From positions 62,001-126,000 of the forward strand of contig NZ_JBPPLZ010000004.1 of the NCBI RefSeq assembly GCF_051535235.1: 64,000 nt of DNA. The letters are read 5' to 3'. The stretch's first letter is position 1; every line of letters begins with the position of its first letter. The notes below the pieces were generated by a model. That model had not been told where the DNA came from. It saw only the letters and a list, made by a program, of their open reading frames with translations, and did no database searches. Positions 1-7,392 of this stretch are shown here, one piece after another. Source of the DNA: Nitrobacter sp051535235. Lineage in GTDB: Bacteria; Pseudomonadota; Alphaproteobacteria; Rhizobiales; Xanthobacteraceae. The translations under genes and the position numbers were made by a program.

Positions 1-200
1 TGCCGGGTCTGATCGATGACCTGCACCAGGGCGCCAATGCATATCGTAACCAGGAAAGCGATGATCAGCGCGGGAACGGCGCGGCGAAGCACGGGTTCGG
101 CGACCAATAGCCTGCGGTAGGCCGGTTTTGCGATCGATTGCGCCAATCCCTTGATTGAATCGGATTGAGCGCAAGCGCTCGCCGCCTGAGCGTGCGCCAT
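1..200 (-). CDS. N-terminus of a probable membrane sensor protein (partial)
   Basis: Only the first 66 or so residues are in the window; the gene runs off the left edge. Reading from an ATG at 200, the product has a short Ala/Gln-rich leader, a basic stretch, and then one strongly hydrophobic segment at about residues 43-60 (VPALIIAFLVTICIGALVQV), consistent with a signal anchor or first transmembrane helix. The layout resembles the start of PAS-containing sensor histidine kinases of Bradyrhizobium relatives, but no catalytic domain is visible, so this is an inference. A TTG 60 nt downstream is an alternative start. Confidence 0.45.
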   Translation of the reverse strand, partial: MAHAQAASACAQSDSIKGLAQSIAKPAYRRLLVAEPVLRRAVPALIIAFLVTICIGALVQVIDQTR

Positions 201-411
201 GCCTTAGGCCCCCGTGAGAAATTTCCCTACGTCCGATCCGGAATGAGCAGCCCCGCCCCCTCCGAATCGCAGCGATTTGAATCCACTTTTTTGATGCTGT
301 CGAGAGTCAACGATTCGTTAATACGAAATAAATTTGTCCAATGGAGATTTCAGGAGTCTTCGCGGTCGCCTTTTGTGAGTCCGAAACGAGAACATGGTCC
401 TGCAACAGCGA

Positions 412-1794
412 TCAGCTTCCGCGCGGCGGCTCGGCGTGACTGATGACGCGCTTGACGCTCGGGAAGGCGCGTCGCAACGCGCGTTCGATCGCGTCGACCT
501 GGTCATGCACCCTGGCGACGCTCATCGACGGGGCGGCGCGGCAATGGAAGTTGACGATCTCGCCCGCATCGGTGTTCCGGACGCGCACATTGTGAATGTC
601 ATGGATCGCACCGCCCTCGGCGAAACCGGACAAGGCCTTTCGGATGACATCGATCCGTGCGGGAGCGGCGTCCGTCCCGAGCGGAAGCTCCGGCTCCAGC
701 GGCTCGATGTGCGTGTCCACCTCGACGTCGGCGCCGAATGCGTGGCGGATGTCATGCTCCAGCCGGTGTGCGATCGCATGGGCGTCCACCAGCGCCATGT
801 CGCCATCGACCTCCAGATCGATGCTGACCGTCAGTTTTTCTCCGAGGTCGTGCACGGTGACGTGGTGAATCGCGAGCCCCGAATTGCGGGCGATGACCAT
901 GATGCGCTCGCGGACGCTTTCGTTGTCGTGCGCGACCGGTATCGCGGTGAATGTCAGATCGGCATCGCCGAGAGCGGCGGACACGGCGTCCTGCGCCTGC
1001 TGCTTGATGGCGTCGATGCGGTCGATCGGATAGGTTCGCGGCACCTTGGCGATCACGTCGACAAAATGCCGGGGACCGACCATCCGGACCCGCAAACGCT
1101 CGATATCGATGATGCCCGGCAATGTTCTGATCGCGGCGCGGGCCCGCTCGGCGGACCCTTCCGGCGCGCGATCCAGCAGCGTTTCCACGGTGGCACGTCC
1201 GAGCCGCAAACCCAGCACGGAGATCAGCACGGCGACGCCGATCGCAGCCGCGGCATCGCCCCACGCGTAGCCCAGTCCGGACAGCGCCAGCCCAATGATG
1301 ACGGCGACCGATCCGAGGACGTCGGAAGCAAAGTGCAGGGCGTCGGCCTCCAGCGCCTGACTGCGGGTATCAAGCGCGGTCCGGTGCAGCGCTCGGGCAC
1401 GCCAGAAATTGACGGCGATGTCGACCGCCAGCACGACGAACGGAATGGCGGAGAGCGTCGGCGGCGGCACTCCATCGCGCAAGTGGGCGTAGGCCTGCAC
1501 CACGATGCCGCCCGCAAGGACGTAGAGAAGGGCGATGACGCCAAGGGCCGAAAGGCTTTCGATCTTGCCGTGGCCGTAGTGATGCTCGTCATCGGCGGGC
1601 CGGTCGGAAATCCTTACCACGATCCAGGTTGCGACCGTAGCGACGAGATCGACCGAACTGTGCAGCGCCTCGGAAATCAGCGCCAGACTTCCGATCGCCA
1701 CGCCGACCACGAACTTGACCGCCGCCATGCTGGCGCTGGCGGCTATCGAAACGGCGGCGACCCTCGTTTTGGAATTGGAGGCAAGACCTGACAT
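412..1794 (-). CDS. Cation diffusion facilitator (CDF) metal efflux transporter with long C-terminus
   Basis: Predicted inner-membrane proton/divalent-metal antiporter of the CDF family, 460 residues against about 300 for FieF-type members. The six-helix core carries the two metal-site motifs HxxxD at H45/D49 (TM2) and H154/D158 (TM5), plus a His-rich HHYGHGK loop at about residue 71. After the membrane part there appear to be three consecutive cytoplasmic dimerisation-like modules (about 210-290, 300-365 and 385-455), where one is usual. The ATG at 1794 (MSGLASNSK) is preferred over upstream in-frame starts because the extra residues are Arg/Pro-rich and unlike the family. The metal (Zn, Fe, Mn or other) cannot be told from the sequence. 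Confidence 0.88.
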   Translation of the reverse strand: MSGLASNSKTRVAAVSIAASASMAAVKFVVGVAIGSLALISEALHSSVDLVATVATWIVVRISDRPADDEHHYGHGKIESLSALGVIALLYVLAGGIVVQAYAHLRDGVPPPTLSAIPFVVLAVDIAVNFWRARALHRTALDTRSQALEADALHFASDVLGSVAVIIGLALSGLGYAWGDAAAAIGVAVLISVLGLRLGRATVETLLDRAPEGSAERARAAIRTLPGIIDIERLRVRMVGPRHFVDVIAKVPRTYPIDRIDAIKQQAQDAVSAALGDADLTFTAIPVAHDNESVRERIMVIARNSGLAIHHVTVHDLGEKLTVSIDLEVDGDMALVDAHAIAHRLEHDIRHAFGADVEVDTHIEPLEPELPLGTDAAPARIDVIRKALSGFAEGGAIHDIHNVRVRNTDAGEIVNFHCRAAPSMSVARVHDQVDAIERALRRAFPSVKRVISHAEPPRGS

Positions 1795-1896
1795 CCGCGG
1801 AGGTTTAGCAGTCCGGCTTTCCGGATAAAAGCGCGCGTGACAGCGCAATTGCCACTCATTCGCGGCCCGACTTCCTCGTTGCGAATTGTTCCGATT

Positions 1897-2280
1897 TCAG
1901 ATGTGCCCATGCGGCGCCGCCAGCCGCCGCTGATCGGGATCTTGATCCATTGCGGCAAACCAGGCGATCGCCGCAGCGACCGCGAGGCCCGCACACGTTG
2001 CCACGGCGTCGACCAGGAAATCCTCCAGCCGCGCATGGCGGCCGGGCGCCCATAGTTGCATGATCTCGAGCAGACCTACCAGCATGACGGACATCGGCGC
2101 GACAAGCAGGCGCCGGTGCGGAAATGCCAGGCCGACGGCGACGCCAACCAGGACGAAGGCAAGGGCGTGTTCACCGTCCTGCCCAAGCGGGGAGTGCGGG
2201 CGATAGCGCGGCGGCCCGAGCGTCGCGAACACGACCGCCGCGATCAGGACGAAGGTGCATAAGCGGAAGAGATTCCTCAT
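1897..2280 (-). CDS. VanZ-like small membrane protein
   Basis: 127 residues with about four hydrophobic helices. It has the VanZ-type pattern of a helix ending near residue 22, a short GEHALAF motif at the start of helix 2, a basic turn, and an EIMQL motif in helix 3. Members of this family are membrane proteins mostly of unknown role; the name comes from a glycopeptide-resistance accessory gene, and no resistance is implied here. Start taken as the ATG at 2280 (MRNLF); an ATG at 2286 is equally possible. It is divergent from the HU gene and lies about 100 bp upstream of the CDF gene on the same strand. Confidence 0.7.
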   Translation of the reverse strand: MRNLFRLCTFVLIAAVVFATLGPPRYRPHSPLGQDGEHALAFVLVGVAVGLAFPHRRLLVAPMSVMLVGLLEIMQLWAPGRHARLEDFLVDAVATCAGLAVAAAIAWFAAMDQDPDQRRLAAPHGHI

Positions 2281-2473
2281 CGCCATCGCATAGCATGATT
2301 TGCCCTCGCGCAAAGGGCGGCACGGCCCGGCCTCGCTCCGATTTGTGCCGGGCGGACGATCGGACGCGGCGAGGGGCGCTCGAAGTAAGCTGTTATAAAT
2401 CCCATAAGGTGTGTTTTTTTGGCTGTATTTCGAAATATTGTTTTCCGGGCCGAATCAACAGACAGGATCGATG

Positions 2474-2773
2474 ATGGCAACCCAGATGACGAAATCACAG
2501 CTCGTTGAGAAAGTCTCGGCTCAGGCCGGATTATCGAAGAAGGACGTGAAGGGCGTTCTCGAGGCGCTTGCGACCACAGGCTACAAGGAGCTCAAGAAGA
2601 CCGGCACCTTTCTGCTGCCGGGCTTTGCAAAGTTCGTGGTTATCAAGAAGCCGGCGACCAAGGCGCGCAAGGGCACCAACCCGTTCACCGGCGAGCCGAT
2701 GACCTTCAAGGCGAAGCCGGCCCGAAAGATCGTCAGGGCGCGGCCGGTCAAGGCTGCGAAAGACGCGGTGTGA
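2474..2773 (+). CDS. HU-family histone-like DNA-binding protein
   Basis: 99 residues with the HU/IHF fold signature: helix-turn-helix dimerisation region (TKSQLVEKVSAQAGL), a GxFLLPGFAKF strand and a beta-arm with the NPFTGE motif at about residues 71-76. The Lys/Ala/Arg-rich tail (PVKAAKDAV) is typical of the rhizobial variant that diverges from canonical HupB. It should bind and bend DNA in the nucleoid. Two ATGs are adjacent (2471 and 2474); AGGA at 2464-2467 is 6 nt from the second, which decides the start. A strong intrinsic terminator follows directly, so it is a monocistronic unit. Confidence 0.93.
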   Translation: MATQMTKSQLVEKVSAQAGLSKKDVKGVLEALATTGYKELKKTGTFLLPGFAKFVVIKKPATKARKGTNPFTGEPMTFKAKPARKIVRARPVKAAKDAV

Positions 2774-2776
2774 TGC

Positions 2777-2804
2777 AGGGGCCCTTCGGGGCCCTTGTTT
2801 TTTT
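2777..2804 (+). terminator. Intrinsic terminator of the HU gene
   Basis: An 8-bp GC-rich stem (AGGGGCCC pairing with GGGCCCTT, including one G-T) closes a TTCG tetraloop and is followed by G and seven T residues. It starts 4 nt after the HU stop codon. This is a textbook Rho-independent terminator. Confidence 0.92.
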
Positions 2805-3040
2805 GGTGATCCCTGTCTGGTCGCTATTCGCTGGCAGCGGGCTTCCGGCGGCTGACTGGCGTGGTGGACTTTGCCTGAGACCATCACGATCATCACATTC
2901 CCGTGCAGGGCGAGCGCGCTCTGCACCGGCGGCAGAACGATCATACATCCTGCGAAAGGGCATAGGACGAAAATCGGAGTTACAAAGTTCGCCGGGCGTG
3001 GTTCTATTTGACCGATGAGAAATCGCCTGGGAGGATCCCC

Positions 3041-3526
<486 letters not shown>

Positions 3527-3606
3527 CCCCGCAGGCCGCTCAGGAAACTCCGGTCGCGCCGTATTTCGATGGAAGAGGCGCGGCATCACTCCGAAGGGAG
3601 CGAATA

Positions 3607-5946
3607 ATGGGAATCGAGGGAATCGGCGCACGCGCGCTACGCAAGGAAGACAAGCGCTTCATCACCGGCAGGGGTCGCTACGTCGACGATATCCGCCTGC
3701 ACGGCATGACCTATGCCGCGTTCGTGCGCAGCCCCTACGCCCATGCCAAGGTGACCGCGATTGACACCGCGCCGGCGCTTGCGATGCCGGGCGTGGTTGC
3801 CGTCCTGACCGGCAGGGAGCTGGTCGACGACAAGATCGGCAACCTGATCTGCGGCTGGATGATTCATTCCAAAGACGGCTCACCGATGAAGATGGGGGCG
3901 TGGCCCGCCATGGCGCCGGAGACCGTACGTTTCGTCGGGCAGGCCGTTGCCGTCGTCATCGCCGAGACGCGCAACCAGGCGCGCGACGCGGCCGAAGCGG
4001 TTGCGGTGACGTACGAGGAGCTGCCGGCCGTCGTCGATATGCGCGAGGCGGTCGCGAGCGGCGCGCCGCAGCTTCATCCGGAGGCGCCGGGCAATGTGAT
4101 CTTCGATTGGACGCTCGGCGATGAAGCCGCGACCGACGCGGCGTTCAAGGCGGCCGCGAATGTGGTTTCGCTCGACATCACCAACAATCGTCTGACGCCC
4201 AATGCGATCGAGCCGCGCGCCGCGATCGCGGAGTATGATCCGGCCGAGGAGCACTTCACGCTCTATACCACCTCGCAGAATCCGCATGTGGCGCGGCTCG
4301 TGCTCTCGGCGTTCTACAATATCGCGCAGGAGCACAAGCTGCGGGTGATCGCGCCCGATGTCGGCGGCGGGTTCGGCTCGAAAATCTTCATCTACCCCGA
4401 GGAGATGGTGGCGCTGTGGGCCGCGAAGAAAACCGGCCGCCCGGTGAAATGGACCGCCGACCGCACCGAGTCATTCCTGACCGACGCGCACGGCCGCGAT
4501 CATCTGACCAGGGCCGAGATGGCGTTCGACAAGGACAACAGGATCACGGGATTGCGCGTGAAGACCCATGCCAATCTCGGCGCCTATATGTCGCTGTTCT
4601 CCTCATCGGTGCCGACCTATCTGTACGCGACGCTGCTGTCGGGCCAGTACGACATTCCCAACATCTTCGCCGAGGTGATCAGCGTCTATACCAACACCGC
4701 GCCGGTGGACGCCTATCGTGGCGCGGGCCGGCCCGAGGCGAGCTTCGTCGTCGAACGGCTGATGGAAACCGCGGCGCGCCAGCTCAAGGTCGATCCGACC
4801 GAACTGCGGCGCAAGAACTTCATCACCCAGTTTCCGCATCAGACGCCGGTCATCATGGCTTACGACACCGGCGACTTTAACGCGTCGCTCGATGCCGCCA
4901 TGAAGGCGATCGATTATGCCGGCTTCGCCGCGCGCAAGGCCAAGGCAAAGGGCGAGGGCAGGCTGCGCGGCATCGGCGTGTCCTGCTATATCGAAGCCTG
5001 CGGCATCGCGCCGTCAAAGGCCGTCGGCAGCCTCGGAGCTGGCGTCGGCTTGTGGGAATCCGCGGAGGTGCGGGTCAATCCGGTCGGGACCATAGAAGTC
5101 CTGACGGGATCGCACAGTCACGGCCAGGGGCACGAGACGGCATTTGCGCAAGTGGTTGCCGGCCGTCTCGGAATTTCGATCGATCAGGTCCAGATCGTGC
5201 ACGGCGACACCGACAAGGTGCAATTCGGCATGGGCACCTACGGCTCGCGCTCGGCAGCCGTGGGCCTGTCGGCCATCGTCAAGGCGATGGAGAAGGTGGA
5301 GGCGAAGGCGAAGAAGATCGTTGCGCATCAGCTTGAGGCGTCGGAAAACGACATCGTCATCGAGGAGGGCCAGTTCAAGGTGGCCGGCACCGACAAGACC
5401 ATCGCGCTGCCGATGGTCGCGCTTGCCGCCTACACCGCGCACAACCTGCCAGACGGCATGGAGCCGGGGCTGAAGGAGAGCGCGTTCTACGATCCGACCA
5501 ACTTCACGTTTCCGGCGGGCGCCTACATCTGCGAGGTCGAGGTCGACGCCGGCACCGGCAAGACGACATTCGTCAACTTCGTCGCGGCGGACGACTTCGG
5601 CCGCCTCATCAATCCGATGATCGTCGAAGGGCAGGTCCATGGCGGTCTCGCCCAGGGCATCGGTCAGGCGCTGCTGGAGCACGCGGTCTATGACGAGAAC
5701 GGTCAGTTGCTCACCGCCTCGTTCATGGACTATGCGATGCCGCGCGCCGAGGACCTGCCGTCCTTCAACATCCAGCACACCATGACGGAGTGTCCGGGCA
5801 ATCCGCTCGGCGTGAAGGGTTGCGGCGAGGCCGGTGCGATCGGCGCATCTGCCGCCGTCATCAACGCCATCGCCGACGCCATCGGCAACAACGATCTCGC
5901 GATGCCGGCATCGCCCGACCGCGTCTGGCGCGCGATTCACGGCTGA
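3607..5946 (+). CDS. coxL: Form II CO dehydrogenase-like molybdenum subunit (CoxL family)
   Basis: 779-residue catalytic subunit that should bind molybdopterin-cytosine-dinucleotide. The active-site loop reads AYRGAGR at residues 369-375. This is the form II signature, in contrast to AYxCSFR of true aerobic CO dehydrogenases, which carries the Cys for the Cu-Mo site. The catalytic Glu is in CGEAGAIG at about residue 741, and the cofactor-binding GQGHET motif is present. The substrate of form II enzymes is not settled; CO oxidation should not be assumed. ATG at 3607 follows a GAAGGGAG ribosome site. It lies 80 nt after coxS and 23 nt before coxM. Confidence 0.88.
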   Translation: MGIEGIGARALRKEDKRFITGRGRYVDDIRLHGMTYAAFVRSPYAHAKVTAIDTAPALAMPGVVAVLTGRELVDDKIGNLICGWMIHSKDGSPMKMGAWPAMAPETVRFVGQAVAVVIAETRNQARDAAEAVAVTYEELPAVVDMREAVASGAPQLHPEAPGNVIFDWTLGDEAATDAAFKAAANVVSLDITNNRLTPNAIEPRAAIAEYDPAEEHFTLYTTSQNPHVARLVLSAFYNIAQEHKLRVIAPDVGGGFGSKIFIYPEEMVALWAAKKTGRPVKWTADRTESFLTDAHGRDHLTRAEMAFDKDNRITGLRVKTHANLGAYMSLFSSSVPTYLYATLLSGQYDIPNIFAEVISVYTNTAPVDAYRGAGRPEASFVVERLMETAARQLKVDPTELRRKNFITQFPHQTPVIMAYDTGDFNASLDAAMKAIDYAGFAARKAKAKGEGRLRGIGVSCYIEACGIAPSKAVGSLGAGVGLWESAEVRVNPVGTIEVLTGSHSHGQGHETAFAQVVAGRLGISIDQVQIVHGDTDKVQFGMGTYGSRSAAVGLSAIVKAMEKVEAKAKKIVAHQLEASENDIVIEEGQFKVAGTDKTIALPMVALAAYTAHNLPDGMEPGLKESAFYDPTNFTFPAGAYICEVEVDAGTGKTTFVNFVAADDFGRLINPMIVEGQVHGGLAQGIGQALLEHAVYDENGQLLTASFMDYAMPRAEDLPSFNIQHTMTECPGNPLGVKGCGEAGAIGASAAVINAIADAIGNNDLAMPASPDRVWRAIHG

Positions 5947-5969
5947 ACGGCGGGCAGGGAGACGCGGCC

Positions 5970-6770
5970 ATGTATCAGACCACCTATCATCGCCCCGCCA
6001 GCATCGACGAAGCCGTCTCGCTGTTCGCCAAGGCTTCCGATCCGAAATATCTCGCCGGCGGGCACACGTTGCTGCCGGTGATGAAGCAGCGGCTTGCGGC
6101 TCCCTCCGACGTGATCGATCTTGCCGGGATCAGGGAACTGGTCGGTATCGAGGCGTCCGGCGACACGCTCACGATCAGGGCGGCGACGACCTATTATGAC
6201 ATCATGACCAACGCCGATGTGAAGAAGGCGATTCCGGCGCTGGTGCATCTGACGTCGTTGCTCGGCGATCCGGCGGTTCGTTATCGCGGCACCATCGGCG
6301 GATCGATCGCCAACAACGATCCGGCCGCCGACTATCCGGCCGCCGTTCTGGCGCTCGGCGCAACTGTGAAGACCAACAAACGGTTGATCGCAGCCGATGA
6401 TTTCTTCAAAGGGCTGTTCACGACGGCACTGGAAGACGGCGAGATCATCACCGAGGTCGCTTTCCCGATTCCGGAAAGAGCCGGCTACGCCAAGATGCGT
6501 CATCCGGCTTCGCGCTTCGCGTTGACGGGTGTGTTCGTTGCAAAGACCGGGGCAGGCGACGTCCGCGTGGCCGCGACGGGCGCGTCGCAGAATGGCGTGA
6601 TGCGCGTCAGCGCGATCGAGGCGGCGCTCAAGGCCGACTGGTCTCCATCGGCGCTGGACGCGATCAGGATTGCTGATGCGGACATGATCGCTGACATTCA
6701 CGGATCGGCGGCCTATCGTGCCAATCTGGTCAAGGTCATGGCCCAGCGCGCCGTCCAGCAGGCGAACTGA
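5970..6770 (+). CDS. coxM: CO dehydrogenase-like FAD subunit (CoxM)
   Basis: 266-residue FAD-binding medium subunit of the molybdenum hydroxylase. Both FAD signature loops are visible: AGGHTLLP at about residues 32-39 and TIGGSIANND at about 109-118. The C-terminal CO-dehydrogenase flavoprotein domain follows. Together with the two preceding genes it gives the complete S-L-M heterotrimer; the order differs from the M-S-L order of Oligotropha cox. No cox maturation genes (CoxD/E/F/G-like) lie nearby. ATG at 5970 gives the family-typical MYQTTYHRP start. Confidence 0.92.
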   Translation: MYQTTYHRPASIDEAVSLFAKASDPKYLAGGHTLLPVMKQRLAAPSDVIDLAGIRELVGIEASGDTLTIRAATTYYDIMTNADVKKAIPALVHLTSLLGDPAVRYRGTIGGSIANNDPAADYPAAVLALGATVKTNKRLIAADDFFKGLFTTALEDGEIITEVAFPIPERAGYAKMRHPASRFALTGVFVAKTGAGDVRVAATGASQNGVMRVSAIEAALKADWSPSALDAIRIADADMIADIHGSAAYRANLVKVMAQRAVQQAN

Positions 6771-6974
6771 TCCGGCCGATCCGAATTCGTATTATGCGGA
6801 CCACGTTCAAGGCGCTGCCTTGCGGCGATCGGTTGGCGTTTGCCGATGTTTCAAAAGATGTATTGACTGTAGATCTTAATCAGGTGAGTATACATACATA
6901 CAGAGTGATTCTTTGATTCTCCGAATGTGAAGGCAAAGCTCTTTCCGAAGGCCCCTTGGGCGACAGGAGCGGTC

Positions 6975-7235
6975 ATGTGTCAGACCACTGAAGAGATTGA
7001 TGTCGCCGAAATCGACTTCCGCAATCTGGAGCCGGCGCAACGCAGTACCAAGGCTTTTCGGATCGTTGGCGACCTCAGGGCGGGCGAGTCATTCGTCCTG
7101 GTCAACGATCACGATCCGATGCCGCTCTACTCTCAGATCCAGGCCAGGCATCCCGGCGAGTTTTCGTGGACTTATCTGGAGCAGGGTCCATCGGTCTGGA
7201 AGGTGGAGATCGCCAAACAGTTCAAGGTGGCTTGA
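6975..7235 (+). CDS. DUF2249 domain protein
   Basis: 86-residue acidic cytoplasmic protein. The core pattern DPMPLYSQIQARHPGEF...WTYLEQGPSVWKV is characteristic of DUF2249, a small fold often found fused to or beside redox and iron-nitrogen proteins; its function is not known. The ATG at 6975 is chosen because AGGAG lies 5 nt upstream; an in-frame GTG at 6927 would add 16 residues. It lies 204 bp after coxM on the same strand, so it may be a separate unit. A strong terminator follows. Confidence 0.78.
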   Translation: MCQTTEEIDVAEIDFRNLEPAQRSTKAFRIVGDLRAGESFVLVNDHDPMPLYSQIQARHPGEFSWTYLEQGPSVWKVEIAKQFKVA

Positions 7236-7312
7236 CCCACACAGCGGTCGGAGACGACCGCCCTGCCACCTTCGTCGACAAGAAGATCTTCCGCAGGGAT
7301 CGCTTGTCGACC

Positions 7313-7350
7313 GCGCCGGCGGCTCTCACTCCGCCGGCGCCTCCCTTTTT
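7313..7350 (+). terminator. Intrinsic terminator after the DUF2249 gene
   Basis: A perfect 10-bp inverted repeat, GCGCCGGCGG and CCGCCGGCGC, with an 8-nt loop is followed by CTCCC and five T residues. It lies between the convergent DUF2249 and glgP genes; the T run is on the plus strand only. Confidence 0.82.
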
Positions 7351-7392
7351 AAAGCAGGACGCGGTGGTGTTCGTCGGCGGGTCGCCATCGTG

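Noticed and set aside
412..1791. Long plus-strand frame opposite the CDF transporter
   Set aside because: The minus strand encodes a clear CDF protein with both HxxxD motifs; the plus frame is Asp/Arg/His-rich shadow.
6840..6900. FNR/FixK-like box upstream of the DUF2249 gene
   Set aside because: TTGAC-TGTA-GATCT matches only the first half of the TTGAT-N4-ATCAA consensus; the second half fails.
6888..6902. TATACATACATACA micro-repeat
   Set aside because: Only about three units of a 4-base motif; likely chance or slippage, with no support for function.
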